This document shows, in pieces, positions 32,864 to 40,873 of a DNA stretch of 62,631 bases. The stretch covers positions 36,694 through 99,324 of the forward strand of contig NZ_DF238917.1 in the NCBI RefSeq assembly GCF_000400995.2, given 5' to 3'. The stretch comes from Acidovorax sp. MR-S7 (GTDB taxonomy: Bacteria > Pseudomonadota > Gammaproteobacteria > Burkholderiales > Burkholderiaceae_C). Made by a program: the position numbers and the translations under genes. Position 1 is the first letter of the stretch, and every line of letters begins with the position of its first letter. A model generated the notes under the pieces. The model did not search any database. It was given only the letters and a program-made list of their open reading frames with translations, and was not told where the DNA came from.

Positions 32864-34497
32864 GCCGGCACGCCATGGCAAGAGAAGCAATGGTCGTCTG
32901 CCCGCAGCCGGAAGCGGCCGAGTCGGGCATTGACATCCTGCGCGCGGGCGGCAACGCGGTGGACGCCGCCGTGGCCACCGCGCTCGCGCAGACGGTGGTG
33001 GATCCGCTGATGTGCGGCATCGCGGGCTTCGGCACCGCCGCCGTCTACCTGCCCGGCGCGGGCGTGCACGAATACTTCGACTTCCACTCGCCCGCGCCGC
33101 TGGCCGCGCGCGAGGACATGTGGGAAGACCTGCTCGAAGGCGAGACGCCCGACGGCTTCGGCTTCATCCTCAAGGGCCGCGTGAACGACATCGGCCCGCA
33201 ATCCATCGCCACGCCCGCCACGCTCAAGGGGCTGGAGGCCATGCACCAGGCCCACGGCCGCCTGCCGTGGAAGCAGGTGGTGGAGCCCGCGATCCGCTGG
33301 GCGCAGGACGGCTTCTTCGTGCGCCCCGGCATGCACGCGTTCTGGATCGACGAGCCCACCTCGGGCCGCGTCGGCAACCTGGAGCGCCTGCAGTACAGCG
33401 AAGAGGGCCGCGCGCTCTACTGCCGCCCCGACGGCCGCCCCAAGGCCATCGGCACGCCGCTGCGCAACGAAGGCATGGCGCGCGTGCTGCGCCAGATCGC
33501 CGAAGAAGGCTCGCACCCCTTCTACCAGGGCGACCTGGCGCGCGAGATGGTGGCGCACCTGCAGTCGCTGGGCGCGCTCGTCACGCTCGACGACCTGGCA
33601 CGCTACGAGGTGCGGCGCAACGCCCCGCTCGTGGGCAGCTACCGCGACCGCACGGTGACCACCAACCAGCCCCCGGGTGGCGGCGCGATGCTGCTGGAGA
33701 TGCTGGGCATCCTTGAGAATTTCGACCTGGGCGCGATGGAGCACAACAGCCCCGAGTACCTGCGCATCGTCTGCGAGGCGATGAAGAAGGCCACGTCGGA
33801 CAAAGACCGCCACATCGGCGACCCGCACTTCTTCGACGTGCCGCTCGACCAGCTCCTGTCCAAGGACATGGCCCGCGAGGCCGCCGCACAGATCCGCGCG
33901 GGCCAGCGCTTCAGCGTGGAGCGCGTGAACCCCGGCGCACCGGTGCCGCGCGACACCACGCACCTCGCCGTGGTGGATGGCGATGGCAACTGCGTCTCGC
34001 TGACCCACTCGCTGGCCATGCCCTCGGGCGTTATCACGCCGGGCATGGGCTTTCTCTACAACGGCTGCATGGGCGTGTTCGACCCGCGCCCGGGCCGCGC
34101 GGGCAGCATCCAGCCGGGCAAGAGCCGCTTCACCTCGTCGTGCCCCACGATCACGTTCAAGGACGGCCAACTCGACGTGGTGCTCGGCGCGCCCGGCGGC
34201 ACGCAGATCGCCATGGGCGTGCTGCAGGCGCTGCTCAACGTGATCGACCACGGCATGGAGATGCAGGCCGCCGTGAGCGCGCCGCGCTTCTCGTCCACCA
34301 GCAACGCCATCGACGTGTGCAACCGCATCCCGCGCCACACCACACGCGCGCTGGAAGCCCAGGGCTATAAGGTCAACCGCAACCCGTACAACTACACCAT
34401 CGCCTGGGTGCATGGCGTGCAGGTACAGGCCGACGGACTGCACGGCGGCGCCGACCCGGGGCGCGACGGCGTGGCCTACAGGCTGCGCCTGGACTGA
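32860..34497 (+). CDS. Gamma-glutamyltransferase family Ntn-hydrolase
   Basis: Ntn-hydrolase of the GGT family: 545 aa from the GTG at 32860 that overlaps the Bug stop, or 540 aa from ATG 32875. It is made as a proenzyme that self-cleaves; the new N-terminal nucleophile is Thr366 in DTTHLAVVDGDGNCVSLTHSL. Early GGNAVDAAVATALAQTVVDP and late GAPGGTQI are family motifs. There is no signal peptide, unlike periplasmic GGT, so it is probably cytoplasmic. Cytoplasmic members include oxamate amidohydrolase (HpxW) and cephalosporin acylase-like enzymes; the substrate is open. It converges on the metallo-hydrolase gene. Confidence 0.9.
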   Translation: MSRHAMAREAMVVCPQPEAAESGIDILRAGGNAVDAAVATALAQTVVDPLMCGIAGFGTAAVYLPGAGVHEYFDFHSPAPLAAREDMWEDLLEGETPDGFGFILKGRVNDIGPQSIATPATLKGLEAMHQAHGRLPWKQVVEPAIRWAQDGFFVRPGMHAFWIDEPTSGRVGNLERLQYSEEGRALYCRPDGRPKAIGTPLRNEGMARVLRQIAEEGSHPFYQGDLAREMVAHLQSLGALVTLDDLARYEVRRNAPLVGSYRDRTVTTNQPPGGGAMLLEMLGILENFDLGAMEHNSPEYLRIVCEAMKKATSDKDRHIGDPHFFDVPLDQLLSKDMAREAAAQIRAGQRFSVERVNPGAPVPRDTTHLAVVDGDGNCVSLTHSLAMPSGVITPGMGFLYNGCMGVFDPRPGRAGSIQPGKSRFTSSCPTITFKDGQLDVVLGAPGGTQIAMGVLQALLNVIDHGMEMQAAVSAPRFSSTSNAIDVCNRIPRHTTRALEAQGYKVNRNPYNYTIAWVHGVQVQADGLHGGADPGRDGVAYRLRLD

Positions 34498-34510
34498 CGC
34501 GGGCCGCCGC

Positions 34511-35623
34511 TCAGTCGAGCGGCCCCGGCAGCGTTGCATCGGGCACCGGCCCGGCGGGTGCGGGTGCCGGCGCGCCCTGCCCGATGCCGCGCCACCATGG
34601 CTGCGCACGCGCGCCGTGCGACGGTTCCACGGGCTCGCCCAGGCGCGGCATCAGCAGCTGCGCGCCGTGCCCGGGTGCGAGCTGCAGCAGCGTCTCGGCC
34701 GGCTCGTCCCAGTCGTGCGCCGCGAGGCTGAACGTGCCCCAATGCACCGGCAGAAAGGCACCGCCGCCCAGCAGATCCAGCGCCTTGAGCGCGTTGGCGG
34801 GGCCCAGGTGGATGTCGCCCCAGGTCGGGTGGAACGCGCCCACCTCCAGCATCACCAGATCGAAGCGGCCGAAGCGTTCGCGGATCGCGGCGTATTCGGT
34901 GGTCAGGCCCGTGTCGCCGCTGAAGAACACGCGGTGGCGCGGCGTCTCGATGACCAGCGATGCCCACAGCGTGGCGTTGCGGTCCTTGAAGCCCCGGCCC
35001 GAGAAGTGCTGCGACGGTGCCGCATGCACCGCAAGGTCGGCCTGCGGCAGGGTGTAGGTCTGCCACCAGTCCAGCTCGGTGATGCGCGCGGCGGGCACGC
35101 CCCAGGCCTCCAGGTGCGCGCCCACGCCCAGCGGGGTGACGAAGGGCACGTTTTGCTTCGCCAGCGCGCGGATCGTGGGGTAGTCCAGGTGGTCGTAATG
35201 GTCGTGCGAGACCAGCACCAGATCCACCGGCGGCATGGCGGCCAGGCGCACCGGCACGGGCTGGAAGCGCTTCGGGCCCATGAACCGCGAGGGCGAGGCG
35301 CGCGGGCCCCACACGGGGTCGGTGAGCACGCGCAGGCCGTCGATCTCGATGAGCACCGTGGAATGCCCGAGCCAGGTGGCCCGCAGGCCCGAGCCCGGCG
35401 CGCGGCGCCAAGTGTCCAGCGGGTCCATTGAAGGGAGCGGTGCGCCCGGCAGGCGCCTGCCGCCGGGCAGGAGGATGTCGCGCAGCGCGGGGCGCGGCGC
35501 CTGCCGGTCGCGCAGGCCGGGCAGGACGGGGTGGATGTTGCGGAACACGCCGTCCGCCCACAGCGGCGAATCCTGCATGCGCTCCAGGCGCAGGCCCGTG
35601 GCGCGCTGGCCGAAGGTTTTCAT
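34511..35623 (-). CDS. Metallo-beta-lactamase fold hydrolase (UlaG / NAPE-PLD-like)
   Basis: 370-aa MBL-fold hydrolase. The zinc motif is LVSHDHYDHLD (HxHxDH), with further ligands in PSQHFSGRG, FFSGDTGL and PVHWGTF. ATWLGHSTVLIEIDGLRVLTDP is typical of the UlaG / NAPE-hydrolysing phospholipase D group. No signal peptide is seen, although the first 60 residues resemble the leader of outer-membrane-associated relatives. The substrate may be a phosphodiester or lactone. The gene stands alone, converging with the GGT-like gene; an imperfect GGGCCGC/GCGGCCC hairpin (34501-34525) spans their 3' ends. Confidence 0.88.
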   Translation of the reverse strand: MKTFGQRATGLRLERMQDSPLWADGVFRNIHPVLPGLRDRQAPRPALRDILLPGGRRLPGAPLPSMDPLDTWRRAPGSGLRATWLGHSTVLIEIDGLRVLTDPVWGPRASPSRFMGPKRFQPVPVRLAAMPPVDLVLVSHDHYDHLDYPTIRALAKQNVPFVTPLGVGAHLEAWGVPAARITELDWWQTYTLPQADLAVHAAPSQHFSGRGFKDRNATLWASLVIETPRHRVFFSGDTGLTTEYAAIRERFGRFDLVMLEVGAFHPTWGDIHLGPANALKALDLLGGGAFLPVHWGTFSLAAHDWDEPAETLLQLAPGHGAQLLMPRLGEPVEPSHGARAQPWWRGIGQGAPAPAPAGPVPDATLPGPLD

Positions 35624-35633
35624 GCGGACGATG

Positions 35634-36521
35634 CTAGCGCGCCCGCAATGTCCACAGCGCCGCCCCCGCGATCAGCGCGCCGCCCGCCCAGCCCGTGGCG
35701 CTGAGGCGCTCGCCCAGCCAGGCCACGGCGAACAGCGCGCCCCAGGCGGGCTCCGTGCCCATGAGCAGCCCCACGCGGCTGGGCGCGCTGTGCTTGAGCG
35801 CCCAGTTCTGCGCGAAGAAGGCGAACACCGTGCAGCCCAGCACGAGGTAGAGGCTGGCGGCCCAGAAGGCGCCCTCGCGCGGCAGCGGCGGCAGGCCGCC
35901 CAGCGCCAGCGCCGCCAGCAGGCAGCCCGCGCCCACCACGGCCGATTGCACGGCCGTGAGCAGCAGCATGGGCGCCTGCGCGTGGCGGCGCGCCAGCAGG
36001 CTGGTGGCGCACACGGTGACGGCGCGCAGCACGGCGGCGGCCAGCATCAGCGCATCGCCCAGGCCCCATTGCAGGCGCCAGCCGCCTGCGAGCAGCGCGG
36101 CGCCCAGCAGCGAGACGGCGGCGAAGCCGAACAGGCGCGCGGCGGGGCGCCGGCCCAGCAGCGCCCATTCGGCGAACGGCGTGAACACCACGCACAGGCT
36201 GATGAGGAAGGCCGCGTTGCTGGCCTGCGTGTGCGCCACGCCATAGGTTTCGCAGACGAAGATCGCCAGGAGCAGCCCGCCCAGCGGCAGCCCCGCGCGC
36301 CAAGCATCGCGCCGCTGCGCGGGCGTGGCGCGCACGCAGGCCGGCGCCAGCAGCACGGCAGTGAGTAAAAAGCGCACAGCCAGGAAGCCCAGCACCGGGT
36401 AGAACGCCAGCGCGCCCTTGGCCACGCCGTAGCTGGTGCCCCAGACGATGGCGACGAGCAGCAGGGCGGCGTCGGAGATGCGCGGCAGCAGCGCGGGAGA
36501 GGTATGGGTGAGAGCGGTCAT
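35634..36521 (-). CDS. EamA/RhaT-family drug/metabolite exporter
   Basis: 295-aa inner-membrane protein from ATG 36521 (MTALTHTSPA) with ten predicted hydrophobic segments arranged as two EamA repeats. Examples are ALLLVAIVWGTSYGVAKGAL at the start and GWAGGALIAGAALWTL at the end; the second-repeat signature LMGTEPAWGALFAVAWLGE is typical. It probably exports a metabolite or amino acid. It diverges from a LysR gene by 65 bp, the usual layout for a LysR-controlled exporter. Confidence 0.9.
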   Translation of the reverse strand: MTALTHTSPALLPRISDAALLLVAIVWGTSYGVAKGALAFYPVLGFLAVRFLLTAVLLAPACVRATPAQRRDAWRAGLPLGGLLLAIFVCETYGVAHTQASNAAFLISLCVVFTPFAEWALLGRRPAARLFGFAAVSLLGAALLAGGWRLQWGLGDALMLAAAVLRAVTVCATSLLARRHAQAPMLLLTAVQSAVVGAGCLLAALALGGLPPLPREGAFWAASLYLVLGCTVFAFFAQNWALKHSAPSRVGLLMGTEPAWGALFAVAWLGERLSATGWAGGALIAGAALWTLRAR

Positions 36522-36586
36522 GCAGGCATCGTAGATTTGCGCCTTGCAATCGATAATCCAGCACACTGACACAAGACCTGTTCCCT

Positions 36587-37495
36587 ATGCGCACGAATGC
36601 AGCCCTCGACCACCTCGCCGACATGGCCGTCTTCGCGCGCGTGGTGGAGGCCGGCAGCTTCTCGGGCGCGGCCCGCGGGCTGGGCCTGACGCCCTCGGCC
36701 GTGAGCCGGCAGGTGGCGCGGCTGGAAGGGCTGCTGCGCGTGCGCCTGCTGGAGCGCACCACGCGCAAGCTGCGGCTCACCGAGGCCGGCCAGGCGGCCT
36801 TCGCGCGCTGCCAGGCGCTGGAGGCGTCCGCGCGCGAGGTGATGCAGCTGGCCGACCGCCACGCGGCCGCGCCCAGCGGGCTCGTGCGCATGGCCGTGCC
36901 CAAGGCCTACGGGCGCCAGCGCATCCACCCGCTGGTCGCGCCGTTCCTGGCCGCGCACTCGCAGGTGGACGTGCAGCTCGTCACCACCGACCGCGCGGTG
37001 GACCTGTTCGCCGAAGACATCGACCTGGCCGTGCGCATCACCGACACGCCGCCGCCCGGCCTGGCGGGCCGGCCGCTGGAGGCGGTGGAGCACCTCGTCT
37101 GCGCCAGCCCCGCCTACCTGGCGCGGCGCGGCACACCCGCGCACCCGCAGGACTTGGCCGCGCACGACTGCATCCCCCTGGGCGAGGGCCCGGTCGGGCT
37201 GCGCTGGCGCTTCGCGCGCGGCGCGCAGCAGGTGGCGGTGGCGGTGCGCGGGCGCTACCGGGACAACCACAGCGAGAACCGGCGCGACGCGGCCCTGGCG
37301 GGCCTGGGGCTGGCGAGCCTGCCCGCCTTCACCGCGCAGGCGCAGCTCGCCAGCGGCGCGCTGGTGCGCGTGCTGGCCGAATGGCGGCACGGCACGGACT
37401 ATTCGGGCACGGCATGGCTGCTGTACCCGCCAGGCCGCTTCCTGCCCGCGCGCATGCGGGCGTGGATCGACCACCTGGCAGAGAAGTTGGCCTAG
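36587..37495 (+). CDS. LysR-family transcriptional regulator
   Basis: 302-aa LysR regulator of the DsdC/AaeR-like branch. HTH in FARVVEAGSFSGAARGLGLTPSAVSRQVARLE, then an effector domain (RIHPLVAPFLAAHSQVDVQL). It diverges from the EamA exporter and is its probable regulator. The last codons overlap the stop of the convergent hemerythrin-like gene as CTAG. Confidence 0.93.
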   Translation: MRTNAALDHLADMAVFARVVEAGSFSGAARGLGLTPSAVSRQVARLEGLLRVRLLERTTRKLRLTEAGQAAFARCQALEASAREVMQLADRHAAAPSGLVRMAVPKAYGRQRIHPLVAPFLAAHSQVDVQLVTTDRAVDLFAEDIDLAVRITDTPPPGLAGRPLEAVEHLVCASPAYLARRGTPAHPQDLAAHDCIPLGEGPVGLRWRFARGAQQVAVAVRGRYRDNHSENRRDAALAGLGLASLPAFTAQAQLASGALVRVLAEWRHGTDYSGTAWLLYPPGRFLPARMRAWIDHLAEKLA

Positions 37496-37950
37496 CCGGG
37501 CACGCCTTCCCAGGCGGCGCGCTGCAGGTCCAGCGGCAGCTCATGGGCCAGCGCCATGTGCTCGCGCTCGTGGTGGTGCTCCAGCACGTGGCGCAGCGCG
37601 TGCGCGCCGTCCAGCAGCGCCAGCACCGCGCGGCGGCGCTCCGTCTCGCCCTGCAGAGGCTGGCGCGCCGCCGCCTGCACGCGCTGCAGGTGCTCGTCGG
37701 CCAGCAGGGCGATGCGCTCGTGCTCCAGCAGGTAGACGCGCGGCGCCCAGCGGGCGCCCTCGGGCACGTGGGGCAGCAGGCGGGTGTTCTCGATCTCGAT
37801 GTGCTGGGCCAGCTCCTGGCGCCAGCGGCGCAGGCGCTCCAAGGCGGCGCCGAAGTCCGCACCCACGATGTCCAGCAGGTGGGCATGCAGCAGCGCATCC
37901 AGCCGCTCGTGCTGGCGTTCGAAATAGGCGGGGGGGTTGCTCGTGGGCAT
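37492..37950 (-). CDS. Hemerythrin-like (HHE) domain protein
   Basis: 152-aa all-alpha protein from ATG 37950 (MPTSNPPAYF). Candidate diiron ligands are spaced as in hemerythrin: His14, His50 with Glu54 (HIEIENTRLLP), His77 (LLEHERI), His121 and His125/126 with neighbouring Glu (HVLEHHHERE). Such proteins bind a diiron centre and are linked to O2/NO sensing, iron handling or stress repair. It is placed between the convergent LysR gene and the PhoQ-like kinase. Function beyond iron binding is not predictable. Confidence 0.78.
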   Translation of the reverse strand: MPTSNPPAYFERQHERLDALLHAHLLDIVGADFGAALERLRRWRQELAQHIEIENTRLLPHVPEGARWAPRVYLLEHERIALLADEHLQRVQAAARQPLQGETERRRAVLALLDGAHALRHVLEHHHEREHMALAHELPLDLQRAAWEGVPG

Positions 37951-37995
37951 CGCGGGTCCGATTCTGCCACCCGCGCAGGCACAGGCGGACGCTAC

Positions 37996-38047
37996 TTTTT
38001 CAATAGCTGCTTGTGCTTTCCCATCAAGCGCTACAGGGTATTTTTCT
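37996..38047. repeat. Palindromic element copy 3
   Basis: TTTTTCAATAGCTGCTTGTG...ATCAAGCGCTACAGGGTATT, with the same order of parts as the other copies but weaker arms. It lies between the hemerythrin-like start and the kinase stop codon (38048), so it abuts the 3' end of the sensor kinase. Confidence 0.65.
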
Positions 38048-39403
38048 TCATACTGCCGCTGGCAGGTGCAGCCGCAGGCACGCGCCGCCCAGGGCTGAGG
38101 GGCCGGCCTGCACGCTGCCGCCATAGGTATCGGCCAGGCCGCGCACGATGTCCAGGCCCAGTCCGGCGCCGGGGCGCCGTTCATCGAGCCGCACGCCGCG
38201 CTCGAACATGCGCTCGCGCTGGGCCTGCGGGATGCCGGGGCCGTCATCATCCACGGTGAAGCACAGCTGGCCGCCCTCGCGCCGCACGTCCACGACCACG
38301 CGCGAGCGCGCCCATTTGCCGGCGTTGTCGATCAGGTTGCCCAGCAGCTCGTAGAGGTCTTGGGGTTCGCCGCGAAAAGCCGCGTCTTGCGCCTGGGGCG
38401 CCAGCTCGAAGCGCAGCCCGCGCGCGGCATGCAGCTGCTGCATGGTGCGCAGCAGGGCCCGCACGGGCTCCAGCACCGGGGTGGCGAGGCCGGTGGCGCG
38501 CACGGCGGCGGCGGCGCGCGCGCGCGCGAGGTGGTAGTCGACTTGGCGGCGGGCGGATTCCACCTGCTCGCGCACCAGCGTGCCCAGCGGGCCGGGCGCC
38601 TGCGCGGCGGCGTTGGCCAGCACGGACAGCGGCGTGTGCACGGCATGCGCCAGGTTGCCGGCCTGGGTGCGGGCGCGCTGCACCATGTCGGCGTTCTCGG
38701 CCAGCACATGGTTGAACTCGGTCGCCAGCGGTTGCAGTTCCCGCGGAAACGGCCCCTGCAGTCGCGCGGACGCGCCGCCGCGCACGGCGGCCAGCTGCTG
38801 GCGCAGCAGTTGCAAGGGGCGCAGCGCGAGCTGCAGCTGCAGCACGACGGCCAGCGCCAGACCAGCGGCCAGCATGCCCAGGGCCATGAGCAGCATGCGG
38901 GTGAAGCCCTGCAGGGGCTCGTCCAGCAGGGCCCGGTCGCCCGCCACCGCCAGGCGCAGCGGCGGCGCTGCATCGTCGGGCAGTTGCAGCGTGCGCGCCA
39001 CGGCCAGCAGCCGGTGCCCCTGGGCGTCGTGCAGGTCCAGTACGCGGTAGCCCCGGTAGCCCTCGGGCGCGGGCGGCAGGGACAGCGCCTGGTCCCAGAG
39101 CGAGCGCGAGCGCGCCACGGCCATCCGGGGCGCATCGCCCAGCTGGTCGATCTGCCAGTACAGGCCTGACAGCGGCTGCTCCAGGCGCGGGTCCGCCGCC
39201 ATGGGGGGCACGGCGGGCCGCCCGTCCGCGCCCCATTCCACCGCGGCGGTGAGCTGGTCGAGCTGCAGCAGCAGTTGCGCCTGCAGCTGCTGCGCGATGT
39301 GGTCCAGGAACAGGGCGCGCAGCCCCCAGCCGGCAATGGCGATGCTGAGCAGCAGCCAGGCCAGCGTGCCTGCCAGCAGGCGCAGGCGCAGAGACCCCTT
39401 CAT
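38048..39403 (-). CDS. Two-component sensor histidine kinase, PhoQ-like
   Basis: 451-aa membrane sensor kinase. TM1 is about residues 10-32, the periplasmic domain about 33-165, TM2 about 170-192, followed by a HAMP-like linker. The phospho-accepting His is His253 in NLAHAVHTPLSVL, a PhoQ-type H-box. The N-box is NLIDNAGKWA and the G-boxes are DDGPGIP and GAGLGLDIV. It is coupled to the response regulator upstream (ATGA overlap). PhoQ-type kinases sense divalent cations or envelope stress; the adjacent PepSY and flavoprotein genes suggest an iron/redox or envelope role. Confidence 0.93.
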   Translation of the reverse strand: MKGSLRLRLLAGTLAWLLLSIAIAGWGLRALFLDHIAQQLQAQLLLQLDQLTAAVEWGADGRPAVPPMAADPRLEQPLSGLYWQIDQLGDAPRMAVARSRSLWDQALSLPPAPEGYRGYRVLDLHDAQGHRLLAVARTLQLPDDAAPPLRLAVAGDRALLDEPLQGFTRMLLMALGMLAAGLALAVVLQLQLALRPLQLLRQQLAAVRGGASARLQGPFPRELQPLATEFNHVLAENADMVQRARTQAGNLAHAVHTPLSVLANAAAQAPGPLGTLVREQVESARRQVDYHLARARAAAAVRATGLATPVLEPVRALLRTMQQLHAARGLRFELAPQAQDAAFRGEPQDLYELLGNLIDNAGKWARSRVVVDVRREGGQLCFTVDDDGPGIPQAQRERMFERGVRLDERRPGAGLGLDIVRGLADTYGGSVQAGPSALGGACLRLHLPAAV

Positions 39404-40071
39404 GCGCCGGCGCCCGTATCCACCAGCCGGTAGCCCAGGCCGCGCACGGTTTCGATGCAGCCTTCGGGCAGCTTCTTGCGCAGGCGGCCCACGAAGACCT
39501 CAATGGTGTTGGAGTCGCGCTCGCTGTCCTGCGGGTAGATGCGCTCGGCCAGTTCGGTGCGCGACAGCACCTGGCCCTTGCGCTGCATGAGCAGCGACAG
39601 CAGCTTGAATTCATGGCTGGTCAATGCAAGCGCCCGGCCGTCGGCCAGCACGCGCGCCTGGCGCGTGTCCAGCCAGAGCGGGCCGCACTGCCACTGCGCG
39701 CTGGCGTGCTCGCCCGCACGGCGCAGCAGGGCGCGCAGGCGCGCGAGCAGCTCCTCCATGTGGAAGGGCTTGGCCAGGTAGTCGTCGGCGCCCGCGTCCA
39801 TGCCGGTCACCTTGTCCTGCCAGCTGCCGCGCGCCGTGAGGATGAGCACCGGCATGTTGCGCTGCGCGGCGCGCCAGCGGCGCAGCACGGACAGGCCGTC
39901 GAGCCGGGGCAGGCCCAGGTCGAGCACCACGGCGTCGAAGTTCTCCACGTCGCCCAGGTAGTGCGCCTGGACGCCGTCGCCCGTGGACTCCACCGTGTGG
40001 CCCGCGCCGGCAATGGCCTGCACGAGCTGGGCGCACAGGGTGGGCTCGTCCTCCACGACCAGGATGCGCAT
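39400..40071 (-). CDS. OmpR-family response regulator, PhoP-like
   Basis: 223-aa response regulator. The receiver domain has Asp51 as phosphorylation site in AVVLDLGLPRLDG and the acidic pocket VVEDEP near the N-terminus. The C-terminal winged helix contains LLSLLMQRKGQVLSRTELAERIY and TIEVFVGRLRKKL. Its start codon overlaps the PepSY stop by one base and its own stop overlaps the kinase start, so PepSY - regulator - kinase form one operon. Confidence 0.95.
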   Translation of the reverse strand: MRILVVEDEPTLCAQLVQAIAGAGHTVESTGDGVQAHYLGDVENFDAVVLDLGLPRLDGLSVLRRWRAAQRNMPVLILTARGSWQDKVTGMDAGADDYLAKPFHMEELLARLRALLRRAGEHASAQWQCGPLWLDTRQARVLADGRALALTSHEFKLLSLLMQRKGQVLSRTELAERIYPQDSERDSNTIEVFVGRLRKKLPEGCIETVRGLGYRLVDTGAGA

Positions 40072-40391
40072 CAGCGGCTTTCCTTGCGCTTGATCTTCAG
40101 CACGCGGCCGTCGACCGCGTCCACCTTGAGCTTGGCCATGCGCCCGTCCCTTTGCAGCAGGCGGATCTCGTAGATGTAGCGGCCATCGTCGCGTTCGAAC
40201 TCTATCTTGAGCACCTGGCCCTGGTATTCGCTCTCGACCTTGTCCAGCACCTGGCGCAGCGGCAGCACCTGGCCCTGCTGCAGCGCCTGGCGGGCCAGCT
40301 CGTGGTCGCGCTCGCCGGCATGCGGCCGGCCCGCGCCCAGCATGGCCAGAGCGAGTGCGAGCAAGACGGTGGTGCGGCGGCAGACGTTCAT
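40071..40391 (-). CDS. PepSY-domain exported protein
   Basis: 106-aa protein from ATG 40391 (MNVCRRTTVLLALALAMLGAGRPHAG), with a signal peptide then one PepSY domain (KIEFERDDGRYIYEIRLLQRDGRMAKLKVDAVDGRVLKIKR). PepSY domains bind or inhibit periplasmic partners and often accompany PhoPQ-like systems. It is the first gene of the two-component operon and diverges from a second PepSY gene 137 bp away. It may feed back on the sensor kinase (inference). Confidence 0.88.
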   Translation of the reverse strand: MNVCRRTTVLLALALAMLGAGRPHAGERDHELARQALQQGQVLPLRQVLDKVESEYQGQVLKIEFERDDGRYIYEIRLLQRDGRMAKLKVDAVDGRVLKIKRKESR

Positions 40392-40528
40392 AGGGCCGGT
40401 TTTATACGCGCCGCGCGATGAACCTCCGATGAACGGCGCCTTCAGCAAGGATTCACGGCGGCTTTTCGAGAATTCCCGGCAGGCAGGGCGTCGTGCCCGG
40501 CCATTTCAACCCAGGAGCCATCACCACC

Positions 40529-40846
40529 ATGCAACGCAACATCCGCCGCTTTCTTATCGCCATCGCCGCCGGCGCCGCAACGACCTGGGGCGTCGCCCAG
40601 ACACAGGCCCCATCGGCAGCCCAGGCCCCCGCGGCAGCCATCGCGCCTGCGGCGGCGCAGTTGACCATCCGCGACGTCTACGACCGCATGGAGACCGCGG
40701 GCTACCGCGACATCCGCGAGATCGAATGGGACCATGGCCGCTACGAGGTCAAGGCCAGCAACGCCCAGGGCGAGCGTGTGAAGCTGTACGTGAACGCCAC
40801 CACCGGCGCCGTGGAGAGCAGCCGCCTCCGCGGCCGCCGCTACTGA
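40529..40846 (+). CDS. PepSY-domain exported protein
   Basis: 105-aa exported protein from ATG 40529 (MQRNIRRFLIAIAAGAATTWGVAQ), with AGGAG 12 bp upstream. An Ala/Pro-rich linker follows the signal peptide, then a C-terminal PepSY-like domain (VYDRMETAGYRDIREIEWDHGRYEVKA). It is followed after 27 bp by the membrane flavoprotein gene, likely in one operon. It is probably a periplasmic accessory of that protein, and a target of the divergently encoded PhoPQ-like system. Confidence 0.85.
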   Translation: MQRNIRRFLIAIAAGAATTWGVAQTQAPSAAQAPAAAIAPAAAQLTIRDVYDRMETAGYRDIREIEWDHGRYEVKASNAQGERVKLYVNATTGAVESSRLRGRRY

Positions 40847-40873
40847 CCTCCCGCCACGGACAAGGAGAACGCC

